Notes: a model not told the origin generated them from the letters alone. DNA of 64,000 bases from Echinococcus granulosus (GCF_000524195.1 NW_020170502.1:170560-234559); one strand, 5' to 3'; shown: positions 12,151 through 25,448, numbered from the stretch's first letter. Program-made: numbers and translations.

Positions 12151-12370
12151 TCGTGCCACAGAGCAAACGCTGGAAAAATACTGACGAACCTCGCCCCAGG
12201 ATTCCACTAGGATCAAACCACTTGGTCGTGAATGAATGTGGATGTCCAAGGCCATGTGCATTTGCTGGTACCACTTTCTAGCAAATGATTTAATTGAACC
12301 ACAACTACAAGTTACTTCCATCCGCGCATTGGACCCATGTGTTGGAGGAGGGGAGCATGCATAACCTCCG

Positions 12371-12388
12371 CACACACACACACACACC
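12371..12388. repeat. CA microsatellite
   Basis: A perfect run of CA dinucleotides about 18 bases long in intergenic DNA. Confidence 0.85.
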
Positions 12389-12911
12389 CTGCACCAATGC
12401 TGGTCACAACTTCCAGGACGGTCTACTTCCGATTTGACAAGCCGGAAGTCACAACCAACAGGGTGAAAGTCATCCCATTCACTGCGCGTGTTTCAGGAGT
12501 TTCATTTAATCCAACTCCTGTGATCCAGAAATGCGGTAGAGGAGGGAAACAGGCACACGCCGTCGGGAGGAAAGACCTATGACAGTTCGTGACACCCTCA
12601 AAGATCTACTTCAGTTGTAGTGCATCACAATGCTGTGCTTTAAGTCTACACATTCAACAGCCCTGTTCGGAGTTTACACGAGGACTTTGTACAAGAAGAC
12701 GGAGGTTATTTACTTGATTCACATTCTTACTCTTCCAACCTACAGGAGATCAACACCTCAAACATACTAGCAAATCGCTAACAACGCAGACAAACAAACA
12801 AATTAAGGCTACATGGCGCTTCAGTTGTACAAAATTTACGCGGAAATCAAGGAGTTCTTTCGTGGGTTAGTCGGTTTGTTGATTGATTGATTGATAGGAT
12901 AACTGTGACAC

Positions 12912-15900
12912 CTAAATGTGCCTCGTCTTGCCCAAACTGAGTAGAAATTCGGCCACTCCAAGGTAGTAGACGGTTTGCGCGATGCCGAAAAGAGGTGCCA
13001 TCACCATGACACGACAGCCGGCGCCCTTGAACAGGGCTTTCAAACCCTCCCGTTGGAAGGTGCGGTAGAAGCAGTCCGCGATGCCCGTGAATTGCATCTC
13101 ACCCTTCAGATGTGACAGGGTCTGTAGACGGGTCTTCACCACTACAAAAGACGGCGGATAAGACGAAGGATATGCAAAATAAGCATGAACAGAAGCTGAA
13201 GAAATGTCAAACACGGTACTAGTAGTGGAGAAGGAATAATTTCATCAATTTTCCAAGGACTGCAATACCACTGCGGTAGCCCAGGTTTTTCCTTCCACGG
13301 TTTCACTTGAAAACCTACGAACCGTCTCTTGCCTTGTAGAGAACTGGTGACCCACCAGTTCTGCCTGACAATTCACCTCCTAATGTTTATGTGGGTGGTT
13401 TGATTGGCACCTTCACACAGCCCCCTGCACGACGTCATCAAAGTAGACACTTGAGTGAGAGCGAGGCTCGTCTGCAGTAACCTGGATTCCAAAACAGGAT
13501 ATGGTTAAGTCGATAATCAAAAGAGTTGCCATTTGGATTTCAACAGGACTGCCGCCTTCTCAGACAACCTCCGTGGGCGTGTTATCCCGAGCGGGTTCTT
13601 TTAAGTCGGACCTCCCAATCACTTGTCAACAAAATCAAGGAGACCAGGAACACATGCTCACCATCCACGGGAGTCACCAGAAAGGCTGCCACCGTGCTAG
13701 CCGTACATCCAGAGAGGAAGGACCAGTAGAAAACCGTTCCTGTACCGTCACTTCTACGTGGACCCTTCAAGGGAGAATAGATTTCAATTACCTCAGCTGA
13801 TATACAGAAGAGGGGATAAAAAAAGGATGAAGTACCAGGTTGTCTAAATGTGCGAAGAGGGGAAAATACATGATGGAGAAGGTGATGTCTCGAAGTGCCG
13901 TAGCTCCCACACCCTTGTAGAGACCGAAGATGCCCTTCTGTCGAACAAGATCTAGCGCTAGACGAGTGGCGGAGAGGCGTTTGGCTGTCACCACAGTAGC
14001 ATTAGCTGAGGCTACCGGGGCGGCGGTTCCACCTAAAAAAGGGGACAGTTAAGCCAGTCGTCTAGACAGTATCACATGTCTGCAACGTCCAACTTCATGA
14101 ATGAGTAACAAAAAAGTCGTTTCACAAGCATGGTACTTTTTGAGTACCGCTATTAAAGCTGTTGTCGACGTTTCGCATCAAGTGAAGCCTACTTCAAATA
14201 TCGGTAGATTGGACATTTCATTCCAGCGCAGTTCTCCACCTTCTCTCATATTTAGGGTGTTCAAATCCAATGGAGATTTTCAAATTCACCAAACCTGTAC
14301 CTCAATAAAGCATTTAAGGCCTGATGTTCCGCATAGCACAGAAAAACCATCGCGACCTACGAGAGCCATCTCAATCAGGAATGGCTAATGACGCACACTT
14401 GTCCATCAACAGTTCACACTACACGAATGCCCTACGACAAATGAATCTGCCGTGTAAGGAGATACCAGGGAGGGCTACATTTCCTCCCTCATTCACCCCC
14501 ACAGCGCTGTTCCACATGCGCATCCTTATTCGTAATGTCTAGACCGGCCTACGCCATTTGTCCCGACTTAACGTTCACTAGTCACAACCATTGAGGAACC
14601 ATCCAAAAGCCCATTTAGACCTCCGAATTTGCACGTCCAGTGGTAACTCAAGAACTACGAAAATCACAACCCTCAAACGACCTTGACATCCACATTGTCA
14701 TAGTAAGATCATCACTGTATAAGAATTGGCCTCCGAAGCCAAAACAGAGGATTAACGGTACACACAACCAACCAAAAGACGGAAACGGCTAATAAGTACC
14801 ACCATAAAGTTAGCTCCACCTCAATTTGAACTTGTATTTCAAAAGAGCGCTTCCGCAGGCGACTAGAGTGAATGATCACACCCGCATGTTTATCACTACT
14901 CGACTACACAAGTGACCCTTGCAGGGGTGAAGGGCTGTACTTGACGCCGCATAAACAATGCCTAGACGCGTCGCACTACGGAACAAGAGAAGGATCTTAG
15001 TGCACTATAAAAATGGACACAGCGAGGGTTGAAACAGCCTTGTTCTAGCCACCTTTGTTTCTATTCCACTTTTCATCGTTATTTTGTATGTGATTGACCT
15101 CACCACCAACTCCAAGAGGCTTTGCCCACACACAACAGAGGGTCTTCCTGCACGTTATGCCTCCTCTTTCACCGTTACAATTTGATTTGTTGACCCATTA
15201 CCCAGCGGCACGTTCCCTCGTACGTCCCGCATTGCCGGCCGACGCATCGAGGGCTACAGCACAGGTGGCCAGAAAAGACCGAGAAGGGTTCAAATCGTCC
15301 AGTCTACATTTGAGGTCCAACAGGAATAGTTACCAGCATTGAAGATTGTGATAAGGCTAAGAAGGTCATCGAACTGACGGGAAAAACCCTTAAGGTCTTA
15401 TTCATCGAAAGTTGTAAGGATATAAAACCATTTTTTCTCGGACGGGGAAGTTAAGTATTCAATTTCGGGGAGGATAATGCTGCCCAATGGAACTCCGTGT
15501 TTGCATGTTCCAGCCTTCTCACAAACGCCTCCGAGGCTAATCAAAAAGGCAACGTTCTCGCGGTTGATGTTACGTACTTCTGGCAGCCAGGACGTGTCAG
15601 TGACCAGTAAAATAAGTTGACTTATTCACCCCTGCATCCTTTCTATGCGAATGTCGAATTATACGCAAGGTCTTGACACTTCAGAGGAATGATCGTTCAA
15701 GTCGACTTCTTGTTGCGGAGTGCCTGTAGCAGTGAGAGACCTTTGGAAGATGTTCGACTTCTAGGGATGAGAAGTTAGGCAAGACAGCGCACCTTTAATT
15801 GCCATAATCAACTTCCTCGTCATTCCAGATTGAGAGGGGTTATGGAAATCTTGAGCTACTCTCCGCTTTACCAGGGCCATTGCAAATACAGGATGTGTAT

Positions 15901-18900
15901 GTGTGTGTGCCAGCTCCATACATTAAATCACCTGCACATGCGCTCTTAATGAGCGGTTGGAAGTCTCTTGAAGTTGTGAGCCAATCAGCTTTGCTTGCTC
16001 ACAAGTGGTTTCACTGGTGTGACAACAAATGCACATCGCTTCGGACATCCACATCTATTTGCGACCAAGTGGAATGATTCTGTCGCAACCTGGGAAGAAA
16101 TTCACCAATGAAAAATAGCGCTTGTACGAGGATGAAGTAGGAGGGCAGCTAAGATTGAAACATGGGCACAAACTGCAGCATAACTGTCTTGCGAGGAATG
16201 ATGATGTGGGACATTGACGCATCTTTTCCCGAGGTATCGGTTAGCCCTGAAAGTTGGCGTAAGTTCTTGCACAGCCAGTCGCAACACGCTTTTCTCTGTG
16301 AGCATACATTATACAGTACAGATAGACATGGTTCGATCAGTCGAACGTTTAGTCTTTACGGTACTACCTACCGCCTTTCTGCTACCCTCTTCGTGCCTAT
16401 CTTAAAATGTCGCATGAAATGCCCTGATGAATATGCAAGATTGTCGCCTTTTCCAGCTGATTCAGGCTTCATTCCAAAGTCTCTCAGGAGACTTATTGTT
16501 TAGCATGGAGGAACTGACTCGTGATGAAAAGTAGACCACTAAATATCCCCAATTGATCCATTATTCAGTCCGTATTCCCGAGGCCATACTTTAGTCCGTT
16601 CGGTTTGTATATGTGATACACTGCGGCTTCAATCGTTTCCAATGTAGTCCTCACTTGCCGAATGCCAAAGCAAAATCGCAGGCGCAACTACCCCTCCCGA
16701 TACATCTCAATTCAACTCAAATGTGCGTTAGAAACACGATTTGTTCTTAAAAAACAACCGGGAGTAGTCAGTCTGGTAAAATTCCAATTTACAAAAGATC
16801 ACAAAACACATGACCTCTCGTGCACCCTAGTTAGGATGTAGGTTGAGATAGATACTCTCCCACCCAGACCCTCACCCTCGCACTCTCCACTCCTCGATTT
16901 CTACTTCTCCAGATGATAATAATCAACTTGGCATTCACACAGGAAAAACTCATGATCACACGCGAATAAGAAGACAGTTGGGAAATAAATGTGGCATAGA
17001 AAGGCAGGTAACTAGGGATGAGGCTTGATCCCTTGCTTCTAGGGCCAAGATAGTTGCAATAAAGGTGAGCCACGCAACTGCTTTTCGAAAGGATAATACT
17101 GAGTAGAGACGATTCAATCAAACCTCACGAATTCATTTGGTTGTTCGATTCACCTAACGCATGTGATTCACCAATAGGTAATAACTGTGTTTTGGCGAGA
17201 AGGGAGGTATGGAAACGAGAACTAGATTAAATTACTATCAAACTCAAGAACTGGGGTTTAAAAACCGCCTTCCAAGTATACGATTTAACTGACTTAAAAA
17301 CAGAAGATTTTCTATTAATAAAAGTGCCATGATACCAATGCTACTGATAAACAAAACGGAAACAGGCAAAGGGGAGGAGCCACAAGAAGGCACTGGTAGA
17401 AGGCCCCTTGTTAAATAGGTGATTTTGAAGCAGTCTGCTCAACGGTATTTTTTAAAAACTATAAAAATCAGTTCTGAAAGTTGGGAAGTGTAAATAGATG
17501 AGGTGCTTTCAAAAAGGTTGCACACTTTACCAGCGCTTCGAACTTGAGAACAGATGTCTACCTTTTGTCTTGCAAACCAGCAATCAATGAAGTTTACTGA
17601 AGCATGAATTCACTCTGGAAAGAAGAAAACTACGAAATCCATGCAACAATTGAAAGAAAAGAAGCAACAAATATCGCCGACTTATAGGTAATCACGCCGC
17701 CTCTAGATAGGCAAATTTGAAATTCTTAACCTGTCGCATGCAAAACATCATCAAAGGAGTTACCAGATTCTCTGCCCCAAATTTAAGCCTATCATTACTG
17801 AGGTCGTTAGGGTCGTTTTCTCGCAAAAAATTCATGCAGCCGTTTCAAGAGACTCCACCGGAGTTAACTGTTTTTTAGCGAATAGGCAACCAGGTCTCCG
17901 ACTATATCGCACCCGTCGATTTTTGGATCGCTTTTAATCTTAATAAATTACAGTAGTTTAGAATATTAAACCCAAAAGGGGTTCTCAGCCTCAAATGATG
18001 GAGAAGCTTAAGTGTAATGAAGCTTGAATTATGTGGAGCACCAAAATATTTTCCGAGGACTTTGGTGGCACCCAAATGGTTCCTACCCAACACGCAGAAT
18101 TTCCACGTAATGTAAGTTAACTGCGAAATCTAAGCCGGACACGTACCAACAGGCAATAGTACTGCTACTCACAACCATGATGAATAACAAAAAAAGCACT
18201 GGGGGTCATTCCACAAACTTACCTATTTTTCTTCCTAAGCATCAGTCTCCAAACTTTTCTGTAATCACGATATTGACTGTATCTTAGCAACATGGAAAAT
18301 TAAATTGAAAAATCAAATGAAAGAGACATTCTCACCACGTGTTCGGCCGGCATCCTGCATTTGGATTTTAAGCAGTTCCATGGGAGTTGTAACGATAATT
18401 TGGCACAAACCGGCGCCACCACCAGCAATCATTTCTCGAATTGGCGTGAGAGGGACCCTCGAAATGTAGAGGAAAGGGTAAAGTCTAGCTGGTCCTTATG
18501 CACTATGAGACCAAACAGGATCGTACTGTTTAGTCGCAAATATCGCAAAGTACATTGTTGTAGTGAACTGACACACATCAATTTCAAATTCTAGTGCACG
18601 GACCCTTCCATTTTCGCGCAATTTGACATTCACAATAATGACAAGGAGGCGTGTTCGCACTGCTCATATGATAATAATCTCCCTTAAGACATCTTCGAGA
18701 ACAGTTCCAACACATTCTAATCCTGGTAGAAAAAAGTTTCAACACTTACCGATTACACTAAAGCAAGCGAGATCAAGGGAAATAACAGTAACCATTCGTG
18801 CCAAGAAGTGTTGTATTGGCAATTCTGCCTTGCAAATAAACAATCCTTAGTTTGGCATACATGTTATCAGTCCAGAGCGGGGACGAATACAAAGTGGATA

Positions 18901-19857
18901 CAGCAAAGAGATGCTACGAGAGCGCAAACTCATTTCTATTGACATTCGTGCCTCATGACAAGAACTAAATACTCATTGTCAAGAAAGGAATAATGGCAAT
19001 TTATGCGAAGACAGCTTACGTAACTTCTTAAAATATAGTTAAGTTCTTAGATTTTACTAAACCAACCTATAATCTATGGTTATGAGCAAAAATAGACAAA
19101 AAAACCGCAAGTCTGCTGACGAACTGCACATTAGATAAGGAAATTTAGTAATATTAAATCTGTCGATGTATCAGTGTGTACGCTATGAATTGAAATGTCG
19201 AGAAATGCAGGCCCTAAAGTGGCATAAAAGTGTACAAGCAAACATCAAGGAAAAACGGATAGAAAATTGGTAAGACTCACCCTTCTGTCTTCAAATGATA
19301 TCGGAAAAAATCATTGCCAACCAGTTTGATGGCCTTTTCGGGGGTGATGAGAAGTAGATTAACGCCAGATCCTGACGCAAAACTCAAAATAATGTTGACA
19401 CATGCGCAAAAGGAAAAGTTGGACAAAAGTAGAAAACACACCTCTATACATTCCAAAAAATCCGTCAGACCGATAGGTTTTTCTTGCGCAATCGAGGCTA
19501 AAATTTTTGAGCAGTAAAATTAGCTGCTAACACTTATCAGATTCCTGGTATATAGTTCCTAGTATTTCAAAGAATTAAGATTAATATATTCAACAAAAAA
19601 ATAGTTAATAAGCAGAACACCGCTTGACCCAAGACCCAGAAAAACATTTACAGGAAAAATCAGATTTCCAATCGAGTAGCAAAAAAGCTACCCAAATAAA
19701 ACGAATGAGGCAAGCTGTATAGTACACTCACATATTCTTATACATTATTACGCCTTTTTGCTGATTCTGTAGTCGTGTTTTCACCAAATCGATGGGAAAT
19801 ACGCATGAAACACCGACAATTCCTGCGATACCACCATTTATCACTTTGGGCACAAGA
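12912..19857 (-). CDS. SLC25A22: Mitochondrial glutamate carrier (GC1 type), 5' exon missing
   Basis: Seven exons, in transcript order: 19857-19742, 19497-19442, 19371-19281, 18457-18336, 14032-13836, 13764-13662, 13141-12912. They give about 304 residues with consistent phases. Three carrier repeats are visible, each with the PxDxxK-type signature: [29 protein letters not shown] and [13 protein letters not shown]. Diagnostic stretches for the glutamate carriers are [49 protein letters not shown] and [17 protein letters not shown]. The family imports glutamate into the mitochondrial matrix with a proton through the inner membrane. The first exon (a short N-terminus ending in phase 2) was not located upstream of 19857. 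The fourth intron, 14033-18335, is 4.3 kb. Aspartate/glutamate carriers were excluded because no EF-hand region is seen and repeat 3 matches GC1/GC2. Confidence 0.92.
14033..18335 (-). other. 4.3-kb intron of the glutamate carrier gene
   Basis: Bounded by a donor after the exon ending 18336 and an acceptor before 14032. The open frames inside (for example 16162-16503 plus strand, and an open minus-strand frame near 15400-15620) show no recognised domain. They were not called as genes. Confidence 0.7.
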
Positions 19858-20420
19858 CTAAACGTGTAGACATATTACAGAGTCATACGAAAAACTGGCA
19901 TCCCGATCCCATTGCTTTTTCTCAGGCATATCTTACAGGGGGTTTGTGAGGTAAATTACGAAAAAAGATACGACTCGAAAACCGGCGGAGAACGAACAAA
20001 ACGCCCAAATAACTGACCGATGAAAGTAGATAGGCGCCTTACAAATCAAGAACTTAAACAAAAAAATGTGCAAAAATTATATGCAAAAAACAAAAAAAAT
20101 AATATATGAAAATTTAATAAAAACTATACAAAAAATTTTGCTTTTTTACTGAAATTGCTTCAAAAACTTGTTGTTTCTGTGTTAGCATAATCAGATCCCC
20201 ATTTTTTTCGTACTTTTTAACCGTGCTGCGTGTTCTGTGCAAATCCAGCCCAACCTCACATTTTTTAAAAAAGTAATTTTTTAGAGGCAAAATTTTGTTT
20301 TTTCTAAATATTTGTATGTAGTTACCAAGCGGTTTCCCCAAAATGGTTATAGGAAATAATATGTTAAATGATTAAATATTGACACCTTGAGAATTTTTGA
20401 AGTTGTAAGTGGCCATCGAT

Positions 20421-20542
20421 GTAGCGTCTCGAGACTTCCCTGAAGACAAAAGAAGACACAATACTCGGGCAGAATATATATATACAGCATGGAGAAAGGC
20501 TGCTGGCATGGCCCGAAGGCCAGCCCACCCAGCGAGGTACAA
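20421..20542 (+). repeat. Dispersed repeat, copy A
   Basis: Begins GTAGCGTCTCGAGACTTCC and ends AAGGCCAGCCCACCCAGCGAGGTACAA. It matches copy B about 500 bases downstream in the same orientation, with scattered substitutions and small indels. It contains a short TA run and a CTGGC...GCCAG inverted pair that could form a hairpin. It has the size of a SINE or short non-autonomous element, but no tRNA-like A or B box was recognised. Confidence 0.6.
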
Positions 20543-20927
20543 GTAGGCTAATTCAAAGTACAAAAGTGGTACCCCACTAATTCCAAGGGATAAACCACCG
20601 TCCTTTTTCAATAAAAGTGTAGGAGGGAATATATTTTTCTGACGTACAGAAGTACTGAAGCTACTGGCATACTCAGGACCTATAACTCAGTTTGAAAATA
20701 CAATATGTGGATAAATAAGCGCCAGCGCAATTAATATGTTATCAAAAAAGAAAAGATAAAAGGCCTTAATATGACCTGTGAGCCATTATTCGTTGTAAAA
20801 GTTTGACAAGCTTGCACCTAATTGGTCGTGTGATTAAACAAAACAGCAAATCACCTCACTACAGTTTATGCTAAGTATACTTTTATTCGGTGGATTTTTA
20901 TTTTTCCTCATTTAATATCGCTGTAAA

Positions 20928-21053
20928 GTAGCGCCTTGAGACTTCCTTGTCGACGAAAATAAACATAATACTCAGCCTGGGTATATATGTTCGGCATAGA
21001 GGTATTCGGGCTACTGATATGGCCCCAAGGCCAGCCCACCCATCGAGGTACAA
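20928..21053 (+). repeat. Dispersed repeat, copy B
   Basis: A diverged direct copy of the element at 20421-20542. It shares the opening GTAGCG.CT.GAGACTTCC, the AATACTC core, the TATATAT stretch and the closing AAGGCCAGCCCACCCA.CGAGGTACAA. Confidence 0.6.
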
Positions 21054-23107
21054 TGGCCAAGACAAACTGAGAGTTAAACAATCATCGTATTATAGTAATC
21101 CAATATGTGAGTTTCACTGAAGTTTGTCTACTAGGATACTTTTCTTGCAAGTTCTCAATAATTTTAAACCGAACATCCCTTGTTTCTATGAAAATGCCCA
21201 CTTTCGCCCTTGAGACAAAGACATTTCAGAGCTACCAATTCTGGCAAAAACTAAGGAACTTTTCCTTAACCGGTGGCCAATTTTGAAGGGAGCAAAGACT
21301 GACGACAGGAAAGTCGTGCCATCAACTAGGGAATGGTGGCACGTGGTCGAGGTGCTACTACCAATCTTCGGGTCGTCAAACTGCATCAGTGCACTCGAAG
21401 AGGGTCCTAACTTGACGGCATTTTTGTTGCAAATGAAAAGAGGGCACTGTGACAATGCAAGTTATTCATCGCTGCTAATCACCATAGAAATGTTGCCTTC
21501 GAGAAAAAACTTCCGTTTAAATCGTTTGTGACGCGCACTTTGGAATTTTGCCCATCTGTTTAATTTTAGATGATCTGCTACTTTTAAATATATGTAAGAT
21601 TTGCAACTGCATTTTGCTTGCATTTTTTTCGTATCAGAGGTCGGAAAATGGATTTCAAGTATGAGCTTGTGGTGCTTTACACTTTCTTCTTCATAAGTAT
21701 TCTTTTTAGCATTTTTTAGAGCTTCTTAATTCAGATACTGACTGTTAGCTCAATCCTGAAGTCCCAAAAGTCACTTATTGTAGTTCCTAAAAGTGTTTTG
21801 GGCTTATTTCACTCTCTCAAGGCGTGTCTCTTGTCCTACGCCCACCACACCACTCCCTTCAATTGCCAGACCTCTTGATTCCCTCATAGATAACTCGGTG
21901 ACAGAGCTGCCATGTCAGCGTGACCCCACTCCCACGGACGCACACATCTGCCCACAATGCATGGCGTGGGGAGTGATGTCGTAACCTCCTTTGCGCGGAA
22001 GGACACCGCGACTACCTTCACTCGACATGTCGGAGAGAAGTCGTCGCATACCCCCCAGATGCGATCATTTCGTACTCCGCTAGCCGTCCCACATGAGGGA
22101 TACAAGAGCAAGGAGAATATTTGTTCCTCCACTATTGCATAAAGGTCATGAACTAAAGCTGTTTGTGGGAGAGCATTGCGAAAGTTTACATATGATCTGA
22201 TGGCAACTGAGCCACAACGAAGGAACATCCAAGATCAAGTGCGGAAACTACGGCCTCTCCAAATCCTGTCATGATAGACAGAACCCAGAATTAGGCCGAA
22301 TTTATTATTCATAAGCTTACGTTAATAGCTTATAAGATATAAGAAACCAATCCGCGGCATATTCGACAGCACTTTAAGTCGATAATTGCAAAGCCTACGC
22401 CAAATCAGCCACCCCAGTTTAAACAAGATATTTGTCAACTATTGACCTTCTTAAATATCTGATTTTGCACAAACCACATAATTTATCAGTATGTTTATTA
22501 TTAAATTACCTCAAAAAAGTAGACGTCGAAATGTTGTGTGATGTTTAAGCTTTTTACTAAATATTAGTTTTTAATTATTCTTCCAATATATCCTTTTTGT
22601 TGTCGAGTTTCATTTCCACGAAGTTTTGGAGATTTTTATTGTTTACTTAAATTGGCTACGGTAGTTTAGACGAAATAAGTTAATACCATTTATTTACAAG
22701 TATATATTGAACTCAATATTATACATAGTTTACGCTAACAACACGTCACTTTTAGAATATTTGCTGGTAATTAAGTAAGAAAAATAATGTTCGTAAAATA
22801 ATGTGGAAATGTCACTCAGTTCTGGCAAGTGGGGATCCAATAATGCATACATTTATCGCCGATTTCCTTTAACATGCAAAATTTGCCAATGACTTGGATA
22901 ATACAATCGAAGCTTTGAAAGCCTTTGTTAGCAATATTGTTTAAAAAGTTCCTGAATTTTAGAAAAATGCACAAGCCATCCATTAATTTCACCGTAACTC
23001 CTCATATGAAGCCATAGAAAATTCCTAACCAACAAAATAGCCCAGAACAACATCTCGAGTGTGGGTGCATGATCTTTTCTCTTAAAAAAATCAATCATTT
23101 TGACAAA

Positions 23108-23473
23108 TTAAAACAACTGTCGTCTCGTCTTCACCTCACCACTGATCTCGTACTCGCAGGCGATACCATAGTGACTGGGTGGGCAGATGCATCTGCAGAC
23201 ATCGACAGTATTTCGTGGAAGAATCATGATGCCATTGTTGAGACAGGGTCGCATACAATGCACCACTTCGTAGATAAGGCGTCTCAAACGCTCGGTTGCA
23301 CCGTTCCCCGTCAGTGGTAGCAGCATGACCCGTTTCCTCACTCCTAAGCCCTCCTCCACACCATCTAACCCGAGATCCACGTCCACTAGGGACTCCTGAG
23401 CTGTTGAAGACCCATCGAATCCCTTCGACTGACTGGTTAGAAGCGCGCTGATGACAAGGATCTGGAGTAACAT
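23108..23473 (-). CDS. Small secreted protein with one EGF-like domain
   Basis: 121 residues from the ATG at 23473, chosen because it starts a signal peptide (MLLQILVISALLTSQSKG). After a variable acidic region comes one EGF-like six-cysteine unit near the C-terminus: HCMRPCLNNG, then DVCRCICPPSHYGIACEY. The CPPSHYG.AC ending is typical of EGF domains. The frame ends with a short basic tail (KTRRQLF). A GTGAGG donor-like sequence follows the EGF unit, so the true gene may splice onward and the C-terminal 10 residues may be intronic. The N-terminal ATG at 23533 in the same frame lacks a signal. It might be an EGF-like ligand or a fragment of a larger secreted protein. The exact function is unknown. 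Confidence 0.62.
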   Translation of the reverse strand: MLLQILVISALLTSQSKGFDGSSTAQESLVDVDLGLDGVEEGLGVRKRVMLLPLTGNGATERLRRLIYEVVHCMRPCLNNGIMILPRNTVDVCRCICPPSHYGIACEYEISGEVKTRRQLF

Positions 23474-25448
23474 ATTACCGTGAGTGGCCGTGCTATTGTG
23501 TTTGGACGTTGTTATACTCCCACCACGGACCAATGGCGGGCAGGGAAGGGGGATAGGAGGGTTACTAGTGGTCAGGATCTAAAGCAAGATTGATGATTTA
23601 GTGGGATCTGAGAGGTGTCACTTTGAATTGCGTCTTAATTTCATCTAACCAATCGATTTCGTTTATCTACGGTCCATTCTATCAATGCCAGGCTTAAACG
23701 AAAGCGTTTGTTGTTTTACTTGGAGTCAAAAATTCAACCAAATGCATTGTTACATTACAGTTTCATAGAAAATTAAACGCACGTTAACACGTGTCACAGA
23801 TATGTGACAAACGTTCCTATTAATTTGTGATCCCTCTAGTAAAATAAACTGATAAATATACAATGGTTTTCTTATTTAAGGAACAAAAGCACAGTTTTTT
23901 CTTTAATTTTTATGGTAGTGGGCTTTGGTCTGAGCCCTTGCCCTTAGAGGAAGTCCTCTGAATTCCACCTATTTATTGTTCAAAAATAACCGATTTTCTT
24001 CACATTTGTCTTGTCTAAAATTGTGAAAATAAAGTGCAAACTCATGGGGCATAAAATTCTCTTTCGAAGTGGTGCAGAACATGCAAATCCGAAGATGTCA
24101 ACATGGCCGACGTTGAAAGGAGAGGTAATAAAGTCGAAAAACTCGTGAAGATGCGAGCAAAAAATCAAAAGAAAGGCGTAAATTTATTTTGTAAAAAAGA
24201 TGTTCTTTCTTGGGGGTATAAATCTGTGAGATATTAATTTTGCGCGAAAAATCTGTGTTATAGCGGTCAGAGATAATGACAGATGGTGGGTTTAGTCACC
24301 TCCAAAAGACGAGAGCGAGATTAACGACAACAGTCTCGTCGATGAAAGCCAAAAAGGAAGTTTACTAAAAGCCGAAGAGTACTCTCCGTCTTTTTTTTCA
24401 CTTTAAAAGCTTTTTAGTCCTCAATAAAAACTACTTTATTTTTACAGTCGGATTCATCCCCTAAAAAGCCTTAGAGCCTTGCTTTCTCTAGTCACCCTAG
24501 AGAGGGCATGGTGGCGTATTCGGGGGGCGAAGTGGAGATTTTCCAGGCGGCGAAATTGAAGGCATCACTGCGTAGACTGAATGCTTGCGCGTCCACCTCG
24601 ATGGTCTCTGGCTCATTAGCCCTACCCGCTGACCGCCTTGATGATAATGCATGGATGTGGTAAAATCACCTTCCGCATAGGTGTTGAATGCGTAGTCCGT
24701 GTTTTTTGGGATGGGCCACCCAAGCCCGTGTGCAGTGGATTTGAGCGATGCCCTATTACTGAAGTTTTCATTTCATGTCCTAAGTGGCTCTGATAACAGC
24801 GTCGAAGTCGATGCACTCGGGATTGGAGAGACGGGCAGGAAATAGACAATCTCACGATACAATAAAGTTCTGAGTAAAAAGAAGTCCTGCTGAATGAAAC
24901 TTATTGTCTTTACCAGGTAAAGCGTTTCTAAAATTTACTTATCTCATTAATTATGATTAGGCAAAGAGGTGATTCAAATTGCCTCCATCGCTCAAGTTCG
25001 AGCTAACAATAGATATAAATACACATTATGCTTGTCAATTAACCTTCGACTAGTAGATGGATGGAGCCAAAATATATAAGTTGATGGACAAAATCGGGAA
25101 AGATGAATTTCGATAGGATGGACGCCGGATGAATGGGTGCGATATGGATGAATACGGGCTGGTAGGGTGCAAGGATGGAGTGATGGATACCGAATGAATG
25201 GATACGGGTTAGTTGGACGGATAGACGGGTAGGTAGACAGATGGATATGGATGGATGGATGCAAGACGGAGCATAGGTAACCAGGTAAGCGAATATCAAA
25301 AGAAGTCTTCTCTCAAATTTATTATGACACATTTAAAATGCCTTACATTACATAAATGGTTCAATCCAAGGCTCAGCAAATGATCGTCTACTAAATAAAT
25401 ATACTCATTCTGTTTATGTACATGCTTTTGTGGCTTTGTGGTGGATTT
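23474..25448. other. Intergenic; degenerate repeats only
   Basis: No gene is supported. The end near 25050-25265 is a degenerate GGAT tract, which explains the Pro/His/Ser/Ile-rich translations seen there on the minus strand. Confidence 0.55.
25050..25265 (+). repeat. Degenerate GGAT tetranucleotide tract
   Basis: Imperfect tandem GGAT/GATG units with GGACG, GGGTTAG and GGTAGG variants, lying about 185 bases downstream of the XKR stop codon. Confidence 0.75.

Larger units (their letters stand above)
11257..12911. other. Intergenic region between CAP gene and carrier gene
   Basis: Apart from the possible short secreted peptide at 11983-12150, nothing is supported here. A CA microsatellite lies at about 12371-12388. 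Confidence 0.5.
19858..23107. other. AT-rich region with a diverged direct repeat; no supported gene
   Basis: The region should contain the first exon and promoter of the glutamate carrier, but no convincing short coding exon was found. It carries two diverged copies of a roughly 125-base repeat at 20421-20542 and 20928-21053. Open frames around 21884-22228 lack known motifs. Confidence 0.5.

Noticed and set aside
15284..15300. GGTTCAAATCG resembling a tRNA B box
   Set aside because: No matching A box or cloverleaf pairing could be found around it.
15398..15622. About 75 open codons on the minus strand with a GVPLGS-like stretch, considered as a reverse-transcriptase remnant
   Set aside because: A single short similarity to the QGVPQGS-type motif is not enough; no catalytic YxDD or neighbouring RT motifs are present.
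16162..16503. 113-codon plus-strand frame
   Set aside because: No domain, signal peptide or splice support; lies in a large intron of the carrier gene on the other strand.
21884..22228. 114-codon minus-strand frame with several Cys
   Set aside because: Open on both strands, as GC-richer DNA often is; no known motif and no supporting gene structure.
24992..25332. Pro/His/Ser-rich frames resembling a low-complexity secreted protein
   Set aside because: They are translations of the degenerate GGAT tract in different frames.
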